Assembly (NCBI RefSeq): GCF_017591425.1
Contig: NW_024467119.1
Location: 80,344,894 to 80,408,893 of the forward strand
Origin: Ochotona curzoniae
Taxonomy: Eukaryota > Chordata > Mammalia > Lagomorpha > Ochotonidae
Length of the DNA stretch: 64,000 nt
Reading direction: 5' to 3'
Shown here: piece after piece, positions 10,994-21,615 of the stretch
Layout: every line of letters starts with the position of its first letter
Numbering within the stretch: position 1 is the stretch's first letter
Translations under genes and position numbers: made by a program
Notes under the pieces: model-generated
Told to the model about the DNA's origin: nothing
Seen by the model: only the letters and a program-made list of their open reading frames with translations
Database searches by the model: none

Positions 10994-11434
10994 GAGGGGC
11001 CTTTAGAAAGTTCATAGAAAATTCAGGTGACTTTTTTTTTTTTTTTAAAGATTTATTTTTATTACTTTTTCATTGGAAAGGCGGATATACAGAGAGGAGA
11101 GACAGAGAGGAAGATCTTCCATCCGATGATTCACTCCCCAAGTGAGCGCAACGGGTCGATACTATGCCAATCCGAAGCCAGGAGCCTCTTCCGGGTCTCC
11201 CACGCGGGTGCAGGTTCCCAAAGCAGGTTCCCAAAGCTTTGGGCCGTCCTCAACTGCTTTCCCAGGCCACAGGCAGGGAGCTGGAAGGGAAGCGGGGCTG
11301 CCGGGATTAGAACCAGCGCCCATATGGGATCCCGGGCGTGCAAGGCGAGGACCTTTAACCACTTGCGCCACCGCGCCGGGCCCGAGGTGACTTTTTAATT
11401 CCATTTTTTTCTACATGTTTTTGAAGTCCCCCTC
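10994..11434. mobile_element. Palindromic MITE-like element B with a nested SINE
   Basis: The left arm 'gaggggcctttagaaagttcatag' (10994 onward) and the right arm ending 'tttttgaagtccccctc' at 11434 are approximate inverted complements. The SINE at 11037-11384 splits them. The empty element would be about 80 bp. Confidence 0.55.
11037..11384 (-). mobile_element. Young, CpG-rich C-SINE, antisense, with 12-bp TSD
   Basis: Near-consensus copy of the youngest subfamily, with head 'cccggcgcggtggcgcaagtggttaaag' on the minus strand. The B-box is intact (complement of 'gggattagaacc' at about 11303). It is flanked by 'aggtgacttttt' at 11025-11036 and 11385-11396. A 13-bp tandem duplication ('caggttcccaaag') lies at 11211-11236. 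Confidence 0.9.
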
Positions 11435-11984
11435 CTAGTTGGAAGCATGTTTCTGTTCTGAATTTCAGTGTGTACATGAATTTCTGGGGACATTATTTAG
11501 GGCAGTCCAGCCATGAGCCTCAATTTTGTGTCCCTAGCCTGCGAGTTCTGAAAACTCTGATGAACTTTCTTACCTTGTGGCAAAGTGAGCCATTTTTTCT
11601 GATGAGCAAATGTCGTGAGGCTAATGTGGCACCATGTGTTGGGCCTGGGTTTCTTTTACATGTTTTTTTTTTTTTTTGATGGAGCAGATTGGTTTGATAC
11701 AAACTTGTCTACAGTAGCCTGAAATGGATGTCTGTTATAAAGTTGTTATTTATGCCATTTTCCTTCTTCATCACTGTTGTTCTTTACTTAGTAGCAAGTG
11801 TTTAATTTGCATTTGTTGTCATAACACTAAATTTGGAAAACTCTAGAATTCTTTTTAGTATCAGTTTTCTAGTGAAAATTTATCTTGATTTCATTTTAAT
11901 TTTACATGTCATTTCTTTTTTTATGCCAACATTTTAAAAGATATTTTGCTAGATAAAGAAGTCTGAATTAAAAGCCCTAATCAC

Positions 11985-12125
11985 CTTATTTATTTGTTTA
12001 TTTAAAAAGACTGTGTTTATTTGAAAGGCAGAGATACAGAAGAAAAGGATGGAGAGGCAGAGAGATCTTCCATGTGCTGGTTTACTCCCCAAATGGCTGC
12101 AGTGCTATGCCACAATGCCATCCCC
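11985..12125 (-). mobile_element. Truncated C-SINE, antisense
   Basis: Tail-proximal part only: 'tttatttgaaaggcagagatacag', 'gagagatcttccatgtgctggtttactccccaaatggctgcag'. The tRNA-like half is missing. Confidence 0.65.
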
Positions 12126-12134
12126 TATTAATAT

Positions 12135-12430
12135 TTTTAAAAGCTTAATTAATCAATCAATTAGTTAATATGAAAGACAGAGTGGCAGAGAAAATGAGGA
12201 GAGACAGAAGGAGATATCTTCATCTGTTAGTTTACTTCTCAGGTGGCTGCAACAGCCGGGGCTGGACTAGGCCGAAGCCACGAGCCTGAAATTCTGGGTC
12301 TCCAGCAGGGATCGCGGAGCTGCGGGCACTCAGGCCATCTCCCACTGCTTTCCCAGGTACGTTAGCAGGGAGTTGGATTGGAAATGGAGGCCTGGATCCT
12401 GTACTTATAAGGAGATCCCAGCCAGTGATT
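12135..12430 (-). mobile_element. Old C-SINE, antisense
   Basis: A second antisense copy directly follows the first. It has a degraded A-tail ('attaatcaatcaattagttaat' in complement), 'gtggctgcaacagccggggctgg' and 'ctgctttcccaggtacgttagcagggag'. Diverged; few CpGs. Confidence 0.7.
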
Positions 12431-12439
12431 CAAACATGC

Positions 12440-12745
12440 ACTTTTCATTCTCCATCACTTTCTGAATATTGCAGTGTCTTCTGGCCTTCAGAATTTCCAG
12501 CGAAAAGTTGGCCTCCCCTGCATTTCTGTTGCCTTGCATGCACCATGCCACTCTTTCCTTGCTGCCTTCCAGCTCTATTGCTCATTTTTGGCGCCTGTCT
12601 CCGACCCTGACATCTTTGTTATTTCTCAGTGTAGTTATCCAGCTTGATAGTCCTAGAACACACTGAATCTGCAAATTTAGGTCTTTCATCAAATATAGAA
12701 AGTATGTAGGCATTGCTGCTCTTTTCCTCATTTTTCTTTTTGTAG
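12440..12745 (-). mobile_element. Ancient L1/HAL1-type ORF1 relic, antisense
   Basis: 'attgcagtgtcttctggccttcagaatttccagcgaaaagttg' and 'gaatctgcaaatttaggtctttcatcaaatatag' match, in order, the antisense ORF1 region of old mammalian L1/HAL1 elements. Open frames across it are incidental. Confidence 0.6.
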
Positions 12746-12759
12746 GAATTTAATTACAT

Positions 12760-14000
12760 GCATAGAATTCCATCTATTTGGTCTTTGAGGTTCAGCTCAC
12801 TTTTGCCGTCTGCTCTGTGTTCCACGTGGGGCACAAATCTAAGGGAAGCCACAGGTAAGGCTGTTGGTATTTGCTATGGGAAGAAGAGTGTGCAGAAGCA
12901 ATGAGTCCTCTTTAAGGGTGGCAGCCAGACAAAGAGTAATGTGAGGAAGGGCTGAATTTCCTGATACTCCCGTTGCATGTGCCAGTCTCCCAGAGATTAT
13001 TTCAGTTGACAGAGCCTGAAAGAACACACAACAAGTGATATGTTTTAAGTTTTTGAAAATGCGGCATGTAAGCCATATGTGCTCTGCAAGAGTGGAAATG
13101 AATATATACTTATCAGCAGAGAAATTAGGGGGAAATCAATGTGGCCTCTTTAGGGACACTCACTGTACAAAATCTACCTAGGACTTCTCACCCCATCCTA
13201 CCATGGATGGCTTGTTCTGGGGAAAGCTTTAGATTGCGTGTTTACCAGCAGGAGATGATGGAGAGGTGTGAGAGGTGGAAATTTGGAGATGATGCCTTGT
13301 CCAGAGCTTACAGAGGAACCCAGAGCATTTAGCTGGGAGCCTCCTATCTTGCTGAGAGAGAGAGTGAAATAATAATAATAGTAATAGTAATAGACAATGT
13401 CTCTTTAAAAGTCAAAGGTTTGGTTGACTCAGGATTTTATTTTTATGTAATTTCATGAATAGGAATGATATACCTGTTATTTCTCTATCAGTTTAGAGCA
13501 ATCCTCTCTTTCTTGAAACATTTTTTTTATAAATCCTGTGTGAATGTGCCTGTGTGACTATGTGTGTGGTCAAAGCCAGAGTATTGATGATTGAGAAGAT
13601 CTGAAGGCAACATCTGGATAACCCCTGCTGCTGCTCAGACACAAATATTGACCCAAACAAGGCCTAGCAGACAGACTCATATATACAAGATTATGTTTGT
13701 TAAATCTCAAGGGGAAAATGTTGCTATACATTTGTGAAAGATTTTTTTGTTAAAAATATTAATTTTTAATTTAGTAGAACAAATTGGATATAGCAAATAA
13801 GTAAATAAAGCTGTCCTTTGCCCCCAATCCACTAATGCTCAATTTAAAGTTAAGAATCCCAAGATAAACTAATCAGGAAGTTTTCCTCAAATCAAGCCAA
13901 CCATCAAATTCTTTTTGAAAAATACTTTGTGCTCTCTGCTTTGAAAATAATCATTGATCTTTCATTTGTTGCTTTATTTGTGGGCAAATAACAGTAAGTG
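12760..14000. other. Unique AT-rich DNA
   Basis: No gene or clear repeat family is seen. A short trinucleotide repeat (AATAATAATAGTAATAGTAATAG) sits at about 13,367-13,393. Confidence 0.45.
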
Positions 14001-14039
14001 GCAGGGCAGTTGCCAAGGAACGTGTCCCTCATCTTGAAC

Positions 14040-14135
14040 CCGCAGGTGGGCTGGTTTAAGAGAGGTACTTCCGGAGCTCACATGAAGCGCCCGGAAGTGT
14101 CTTTCTCCGTCAGAGTGCTGATCCGGGAAGTCGGC
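14040..14135. promoter_or_regulatory. Candidate regulatory patch: paired ETS-type sites
   Basis: Perfect ETS consensus octamers occur in inverted orientation: ACTTCCGG at 14067-14074 and CCGGAAGT at 14091-14098. A weaker 'ccgggaagt' lies at 14125-14133 and an E-box-like 'caggtg' at about 14043. Local CpG density is higher than in the flanks. There is no TATA box or recognised exon beside it, so this is a motif-based candidate only. Confidence 0.3.
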
Positions 14136-14754
14136 TGTGGCTTCAAGGGAAGCCAACAAAATGAGAAGTTTGGTCCTGTGCTTTGGTTTCCTTGGTGGGC
14201 TCTGGCATCTTGAGCTCTTCTCTCTTTACTGCAGGCCTGGAGTAAGGAGTGCGGAACTGGCTGAGGGCTGGAGCAGGGCTGGGTCTGGACTCGGAGAAAG
14301 CTCCTGTTGAGTTCCCAGCAGGCGGTCCTTGTGAGGCTGTTGCTGGCAGTGATGACTTCCTAAAATTTGGGGTGAAAGGAATGTTCGGACGTCACGGTAT
14401 GGTAGCTGTGCAGCCCTCTGCTTGCCCAGGCGTCAGCAGACCCCTTTGTTAGCCCCAGCACTCCTGTTTCTGCCGCATTTGGACAACTGACACTTCTTTG
14501 CTCCACTCTCAGTCCTTAGGTCCTCTCCTTCTTGTTCAGTCAGTGGATCCTGGAGAAAAATCTCCAAGTTCCCTTTAGCTTTTCCTGGAGGGAGTGAAAT
14601 GGAAATTGTTGGATCTTCCAGCTGAGAGCTCATTGTGGAAGGAAAAGCTTTGTTTGCTACTGATGAAATCGGGTGGGAGGCATCTGAGGAGCAGAGGTCA
14701 TTTAAACTTTCTAGAGGTGGGAGATTTTGACTCTAGAGTCAGGAGTCAGGATAT

Positions 14755-15185
14755 TGTGTTTGGTTCTCCAGAGAGACACAACCAAGATGTTCATTAGGGT
14801 AATAAGCTCACAGGGTTATGAAGACTGAGATGTCCCACAGCAACTGGTCTGCAGGATGGTAATGAGGCAGGCTTGTCTGATGCCTCAGAACTGTGGCAGT
14901 GGACAGGCTGTTCGAGGCTGACAGCTTTAGAATTAGGAAGAGATCCTGGAGTTCTGATGTTCCTCAGCAGGGGAGAAGGAGTGCATCCCAGGCCCAGGCA
15001 GCGGAAAGATTTTCCTGTCAGCCCTTTCTTGGATGAGTGGGGTCTGTCCACATGAAGGACAGATATTTCATACCTGATACATTCAGTCTCACAACGCGGT
15101 CTCCTCGAAGCACAGCTCTACGGACACACCCCAGAAGGTGCTCCTTCATTCAGTGAATTTGACACTGAAAATCAATCACCCACCA
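14755..15185 (+). mobile_element. LTR-type interspersed repeat relic
   Basis: 'tggttctccagagagacacaaccaagatg', 'gggtaataagctcacagggttatgaagactgagatgtcc' and 'tcaatcacccacc' follow the layout of the common mammalian 'ggttctccagagaaacagaacc' repeat, which I associate with MaLR/ERVL-type LTRs. The family name is uncertain. Confidence 0.45.
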
Positions 15186-15189
15186 ATAT

Positions 15190-16370
15190 AATAAAGATGG
15201 TGCATGGGCCATGAATTCCTCAATGTGACTTTCTGAGGAGTTTAGGAATTTCAGTTCACGTGCTGGATGAGCTGGGTCAGTGGCTGCTTGGAGTCGCTTT
15301 GCACTGGACAATCCCAATACAGCCATTCCTGGTGGCCAATTGCTCCTGTTTTAATAGAGCAGATGCTCTCTGTTCAAACGCTTTGTCAAGGAAATTCAGC
15401 TTTTCGCTGCAACTTGTGAGGCATGCTGAGTGACTGAGGCTCACTCTAGGGGCTTCCGATGGCTTTGGTACTGAATGTGTTCGCTCAGCTATTTGCAATG
15501 GTTCATTAATCCCACTCTGTTGTCTCCTGGGATGACAATTCCAACTTTATCTTAAATTTGGACTCTCATTCATTCTTGCATTCTATTCAGTATTCACTGG
15601 GCGCCAAGCTGTTGCCACTGTCTTAAACTCTGGTGATACAAAAGTTTGCTAAACCCTGGAATCCTGTAAGCATTGGCGACCTGAGAGATAAACCAGTTAA
15701 GAACTACCAAATCTGGATGAAGTTTCCCAACATGAACAAACAATGGTCGCTCTTCCCAAAAGAGGTGATAAGCCAAGAATAATACTGTGGATTGCTTTCA
15801 TAAATTTAGAGACTTACAGCCTAAAGCGGCATGGAGAGTTTGGTGTCATTTAGTGCTTTTTGTTGTTTGTGTTACAGTTAACAAGATCTACCTTGTTGGA
15901 AGGGAATAGGCCAGCAAGTGAACTCAGGAGCAAAGACAGAAGGCGCTTTCCTTTGTCCCAGAGTGTTGCTTTCCGCTTGTCCTCAGATTTCTCCCGTACA
16001 CGCTGAGATCAGTTCATATTCTAGAGATGTTGAAAGTGACAGATAAGCCCAGACAAATCACATAGGCTGGAATCTGAAAAGATATTAATAACAGAAATGC
16101 TTCCATTTTTGGGCAAGAGGGAGAAGGGACAAGCAGCAAGGTTTCTATGCAAGGGGGGAAAAGAGAAAAAAAAAAAAACGATGGAGTTGGTTTTGCTTAA
16201 GAGCCACCAGCCTGTTAAAAAGAATTGTGGTTAAACTTGTATTAATCCAACTGAACACAGAGTTTGACATACCTAAACTCCCTTGAGAGCTGCTCATTAG
16301 GCTTGTGAGCTAATGTTGATGCTGCATATCTAGGGAATGCTTTGGAAAATGTAAACATCCTGATCTCCAT
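15190..16370. other. Unique DNA, no gene seen
   Basis: No repeat or coding signal is supported. An A-run occurs at about 16,166-16,178. Confidence 0.45.
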
Positions 16371-16373
16371 GCC

Positions 16374-16416
16374 TGTGTGCGTGCGCGCGCGTGCACACAC
16401 ACACACACACACACGC
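16374..16416. repeat. Alternating purine-pyrimidine tract (TG/CG/CA)n
   Basis: 43 bases of uninterrupted pyrimidine-purine alternation: a TG block, a CG core at 16383-16391 and a CA block. Established chemistry makes such tracts, especially with a CG core, candidates for Z-DNA under negative supercoiling. Confidence 0.9.
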
Positions 16417-16420
16417 TCAT

Positions 16421-16565
16421 GAGGATGCTGCAAAAGGTTCACGGAAAATGAAATTAAAATAATTTTAAATAGAATGAAAAATTGATGGTGGATCAAAAGT
16501 TTTTGGAAATCCAGGTTTTTTTTTTTTTCATGGTACCAATTTCCTACAAACTTTTGGGGCATATT
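16421..16565. mobile_element. Palindromic MITE-like element C, uninterrupted
   Basis: The left arm 'gatgctgcaaaaggttcacggaaaatg' and the right arm ending 'caaacttttggggcat' form an imperfect inverted repeat around an AT-rich core. This is the only copy here not split by a SINE. No open frame. Confidence 0.5.
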
Positions 16566-16705
16566 CTTGAATTCTGGAAATGCTTTTCAGTTGTAGTTTT
16601 TATTGTGTTTTTGATTACTTATCTGGATTTCCATTTTAGGAACTATTGGAAGATAGTCTTGTTCTCCCTTGACATGGTTTTCTCTGCAGTTCTTCCATAC
16701 CCCAA

Positions 16706-16708
<3 letters not shown>

Positions 16709-16740
<32 letters not shown>

Positions 16741-16761
16741 TCACACTCACTCACACTCACA
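16709..16761 (+). repeat. CA / CACT microsatellite
   Basis: A (CA)n run of about 26 bases is followed by interrupted CACT/CACA units up to 'cacag'. It lies about 300 bp from the other CA tract, on the far side of the MITE. Confidence 0.95.
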
Positions 16762-16769
16762 GAGACAAC

Positions 16770-17405
16770 AATTCAGATTCCTGAACATCTTCATTTAGGC
16801 AATTTTCTCTCAAAGCAATATAATGTTTTTTTTACATCGTTTTTAATGAAAGAGAAAGCAAGCAAACATTAAAAGCTACTGGAAATAAAATCTAAATGGA
16901 AAACTTGTGTAGACACCAGGAGCAAGGGAGGAACTACACAGACAGGATGTTTGGCAAGATGCTAATGTTAAAAGCAGTTTTTAAGAGATACCATGCACGG
17001 TAGAAAGTGCATTGATGAAATATCTCTGAAGAATAGAAAAAAAAACCAAAAAAACCAAAATTAAGAAATAAAACAAAACCCAACCGGGTCCTAATCTTAT
17101 CTGAGGACTGACAGCAGCGTGCTTGTTTGCTTTTAGCCTAATTAATCTTGTTAGATAGTCCTCCTAGCTTTTCAGATCTTAAAAGATGTATTGTCCAGAC
17201 TAGCTGACTGTCCAAGTTCAACATTCTTTCAGAAGCAACAATTCTTAGTCCAGTCACTAAATTCATTAATGTCTGACATGAGATTAAGAAGCAGTGCCCA
17301 CGAGCATGCTTCAAACAGCTCATAAAAAGCAGAATTAAAATTTTTTTGGTGCATATTCTTTTCTGAAAGCCACATTTACTTTTTTCATAATGTATGTTTT
17401 CAAGA
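16770..17405. other. Unique AT-rich DNA
   Basis: No gene. An A-rich patch at 17,036-17,085 ('aaaaaaaccaaaaaaaccaaaa') could be an eroded retroposon tail, but I see no body attached. Confidence 0.4.
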
Positions 17406-17417
17406 AATTTTAAAACA

Positions 17418-17722
17418 ATTTTTTTTTTTGTTGGAAAGGCAGAGAGAAAGAAAGACAGAAAGATCTTCCATCTGCTGGTTCAATCCCCAAGTGGCTGCCA
17501 TGGCTGAAGCTGGGCTGATCTGAAGCCAGGAGCCTGGAGCTTCTTCCAGGTCTCCTACACAGGTGCAGGGTACCAAGGTTTTGGGGCATTCTCAGCTGCT
17601 TTCCCAGGCCACAAGCAGGGAGCTGGATGGGAAGTGGAGCAGCCAGGATATGAACTGGCATCCATATGGGATCTCAGGGTTTGCAAGGTGAGGATTTAGC
17701 CACTAGGCTACTGCTTCAGGCC
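17418..17722 (-). mobile_element. C-SINE, antisense, full length
   Basis: Complete antisense copy from the 'gttggaaaggcagagagaaag' tail to 'ccactaggctactgcttcaggccc'. The head belongs to the 'cagtagcctagtgg' subfamily, the same type as the 3640 copy. Flanks 'ttttaaaac' and 'ttttagaac' may be a decayed duplication. Confidence 0.85.
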
Positions 17723-17724
17723 CT

Positions 17725-19185
17725 TTTAGAACTTTTTAAAGGTGTGCTTTTTAAAATTTTCCATATAAATCACCTAACAGCAATTTGTACATTTTTTTTA
17801 AATGGTTATGATACAGTTTGTTATATACTATCCAACCCTTTTTGGTAAAAGGATATGTGTTTGTTATAGAGAAGACCAACTGGAAGAGAGCTTTTTTTTT
17901 TTTTTTAACCTAATGAGGTAGAGATGTTGTGAAGATTATTGAGGAAGCTATGACACACACACAATGAACTACCAGCTGGTGAACTGTGCAGTGAGACATA
18001 GTAACGGTTAGGGCAGACTCTCACGACTCCAGGGACTCTAGGGCTGGATATGGAATCAGGCTGCCACCAGTGGGATTTAGTTTCAAGAGTCCTTTAAGCT
18101 CTGCCCACTCCTTCACCAAGCAGACCGGTGCTTCACCCTGAGATACGGGCTGCAGGAAGCACCTTGTGGAAGCATGGTCCTGCATCGCTGAGGACAGAGG
18201 AACTTGCTTTATCTGCTCGACCCATTCTCCCAATAGGAAGACTCCCTCATGGGGGCTGAGGGAAGTCAACACATGGCAGGACATTCTTGCGTGAAGGGAT
18301 GACGGAATGTTCTAGAAGTGCTTCATTCTGGGCAGGGCAAGCCCTCTCTCATGTCAAGGTGGGAGGTCCTTTAGGCCAGACAGCCTGGGAACCCTGGGTC
18401 ACTTGTGGGGGGAGAGGACACAGGCGTGTAGGAGGTGTGGAAACTGAGGGATACGTGAGCACCTAGGTCCCTGTGTCTGACCTCAGCCCCTTTATCTGCT
18501 GGCATGTCCTTTCTCCCATAAAAGCACCTTTGTTTTTTGCCCAGTGCACAAACATCACGACCCATGTCTGAGAATGTTGGGAATTTTATTAGGCCCATAA
18601 AATGTTAGCTGTGGTAGAGCCCACTGGGTCCAAAATAAATAAACAAGAGTGTAAGGGTAAAAAAAAAAAATTTTTTTTTTCTAAACCATGCAGCTTAAAG
18701 AAAGAAAAACTACTGAAGTTCTAAAATAACTTTATCACAGTGGTTTTTGAGGGAATTTTTCTTCACCAGCTAAGAATTCTGTCAAGTCCAGGCTGAGAAA
18801 TTGCAGTGAAAATGCAGCTGACGAACTCGCAAATTTCTCTGAGAATATTCTGTTTCCTAAAGTTAGGCTAAGCAGTACACGATTGACAGCAGATTGGCTG
18901 CACGCCTGAAGCTAACTGAGGAACAGAGAAAAATGTCTAGGTTTTAAAAGTTAGGCTTTCTGGGTAAGGATAATAATAAAATTAATTACTCTGGATAATG
19001 AGATAAGTCTGCCAATGAACCCTTTCTCTTCTCTATGTTCTCAAGGTTCAAGGTCAGAAACACCCCAAGTTCTCCAGTTACCATCTTCACTATGTTGTGA
19101 AAATAACATTAATTATGATCACTATTAAACAGAGGTATGTTTTGGTACCTATTTTATTCCATAGACTTTTCTAAGAACTTGAGTT
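17725..19185. other. Unique DNA; GC-moderate block at 17,980-18,600 unassigned
   Basis: The block 17,980-18,600 is richer in G+C than its flanks and has short antisense frames, with 'cccataaaagcacc' near 18,515. It matches no family I recognise and shows no coding signature. The remainder is AT-rich and unique. Confidence 0.4.
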
Positions 19186-19189
19186 CATT

Positions 19190-19345
19190 GACTCATCTGT
19201 GCCCCACCATATGAAGTAGCTACTGGTATTAACTCCCTTTTACAAAGGAGAACCACTGAGGAAGAACATGGAGGGTACAGATGAGTCAAGTAACCTGCCT
19301 GGGACTGCACAGCTAGCAGTCTGAAAACCTGGGATGCATAAGTAC
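19190..19345 (-). repeat. MIR SINE relic, antisense
   Basis: 'cttttacaaaggagaaccactgagg' and 'caagtaacctgcctgggactgcacagctagcagtctgaaaacctgggatg' are the complement of the MIR blocks 'cctcatctgtaaa' and 'tagctgtgtgaccttgggcaagt'. Confidence 0.7.
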
Positions 19346-19694
19346 GTATTTATCTTTTGCCTCTTAAGTACATGAAAAACTTAAAAAACAGAGTTTTGAT
19401 TCTCTACTTGCTTATTTTTTTGTGTTTCTCAAAATCATTATCTCCAGTAACAATTTTGGGTGTCCACTATTTGTACTAGGAATGTCATGAATCTACAGGG
19501 GGAACATCATGCAGTAGAGAGGAGAAAGCCAAGTTCAGATGTAAGGTCAGGCTCCAAACATCCCCTGGACACTCTGTATGACACCGAGTCCCTCCTTAAG
19601 CAGGGCTTAGTTTCTTTATGTGTAATGCTTCTCTGCTGGCCCTTTGCCCTTCCCTGTGTAGGTGTGAATCTATGTGTGTATTTTGAGGCTGGAA

Positions 19695-19935
19695 GGAGAG
19701 GGGAAGACTAGGGACAGAGATCACCCCTCAAATACCCACAGTGTTGGGACAGGACTGGGCTAAAGCTGGGAACCAGGAACTCAATCCAGGCCTCCCTAAT
19801 GGGAGACGTTGCTCTACCTCCTAGGGTGTGCACGGGCAGGCTGCTGGAGTCAGGAGCCTGGACTAAGTATCAAGCCCAGCTAGTCCGATGAGGGACCAAG
19901 GTATCTTCGCCTCTAGCGAGCTGCCTGCCCCTTCC
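19695..19935 (-). mobile_element. Old C-SINE, antisense, fragment
   Basis: 'caaatacccacagtgttgggacaggactgggctaaagctgggaaccaggaactcaatccaggcctccc' matches the antisense core of the older C-repeat form. Both ends are decayed. Confidence 0.6.
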
Positions 19936-20454
19936 TGTCACACTGAGTGAGCACATCCTGCTTCTCCAAGGCTGTCATGTCAGAGATGACATCAAGTCTC
20001 ATGCTAGCTTACACGAATGGAGTTGGGTGGCAAGAGGTAATTATCTCAACTGTTTTAATTTATTCAGATGAGTGAAATTTTTTGCATTGTTGATCTTTAA
20101 ATAAGTGTACTTTTCCCACATAAATACATCCATGATATGGAATTCGATGCAATGAATCTGACTTTCTCTTTTACTTTACCCAAGATGAGGTATTCAATAT
20201 TTATGAAGCTCCCTCATACCTCTTGCCATGAGCTTTATTTTTGCATGTTCCTGTTGATCATGTCCGATTGAGATGGTTCTTCAAAGATAACTTGTAGAAC
20301 TGATAGTTGATCTAACTGGAATAATGTGGATGCAAACAATACAGGGACTGAGGGGCCCTCTTCAGTCCTTACTGTCTGCCCTGAAGCTGAAGAATTTGAA
20401 GGCTAATTAAATTATTGGAACCCATCACATATTGCAATGCAGAATAGTAAGACA

Positions 20455-20560
20455 TTTAAAAATGGAGGTTTCTGGATCTAGACAACCTCATTCCAGTCTG
20501 GCTCCTGAACTCACTGGTTCCATAACCCTGCCGCTTAGTCTCTTCTTTTGTGAGTGAATC
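20455..20560 (+). repeat. MIR SINE relic, sense
   Basis: 'ttctggatctagacaacctcattccagtctggctcc' and 'ccataaccctgccgcttagtctcttc' follow the MIR core order. Partial and diverged. Confidence 0.45.
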
Positions 20561-20564
20561 CTCC

Positions 20565-21610
20565 AATGGGGTGCAGGTTGGGCATTGCAGGTGGAACTGA
20601 GGGCAATGACCCGGGCTGTTGTGGAGGGGATGGGTAGGAGCAAATGCAAATAAAGCACAGGAGAGAAGATGTAAATGTGAAGCAAGCAGGATAGATCTAG
20701 AGTGGGCATGGCCAGAGACCAGGATTGGACAAGTCCAAGATACATTGTACAGATATGTGCGCCCCACTCAGGGCCCAGGAGGTTCTTCCTAAGATTCTGA
20801 AAATGCTGCCCTGTCATCTGGGTAACCACTTTATAAGTGAACCCGGCTGTGTGATGTAGGTGCTGTGTTTCCTTTGTGTTTGTGGTTTGGGGTTGGCACC
20901 ATGTAAATGCCAAAATGACAGCATTTAGCTTCTCATATGGTGTTAAGTACGCCTGGCTGCCATTAGGTTGGCCACTCTTAACGTCAAAATCACAATAACC
21001 CTTCCTCACCCACTGCTCTTAGAGCAAAATTGTTTATGCCGCAATCTCAACACTGGCAGTCCTGAAAAAACATAGTTATTCTGCAAGATCTCAAAATAAT
21101 TGTGCACATATTCTCTCTTTATGGTTGTAATGAAGAGCTCCGGTGCATGGGCTCTCGTGGTTGGCCTAGGAACTCAGGGGCTGGGGCAGCAGGGGACAGC
21201 AAGAGGGATGTGAGTGGCCACGAATAACAGCCTTGCAATCGGAGCAGTGCCTGTCTCTTGACGGAATTGCGGTGGTTCTGGGATGTGCACGGTGTTTAGA
21301 TAACAGCTAAATCATGGTGCGAAAAACGTTAAATTGAAATCTAGCAAATATATTTTCCACAGCCTAGTTTTAAAAAATGTAACTTCGTTTTGTTTAAGTG
21401 ATACTTACAAAATTAAACATAATGCTGGGTGATTATGTGATGCGTAGTTTCCATCTCTCAATCTTAATGCTGGAAAGAAAACCAGACACAATAATGAAAG
21501 AATGGGATGGGGGCATGTGTTTTCACATCTCAGTGTAGTGCTAGCATTAAGGCTCTGGAGATACAGGGAATCCTGATTGAGCCACATGCCAGGACAGTTC
21601 CACCCCGTTT
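20565..21610. other. Unique DNA, no gene supported
   Basis: An antisense open frame of 173 codons (20,488-21,009) crosses this stretch and the MIR above. Its translation shows no recognisable domain and overlaps a second frame in the same strand, so I treat it as a chance frame. Confidence 0.45.
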
Positions 21611-21615
21611 TATTT

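Noticed and set aside
20488..21009. Minus-strand open frame of 173 codons
   Set aside because: It overlaps a MIR relic and another open frame in the same strand; no recognisable domain, signal or splice context.
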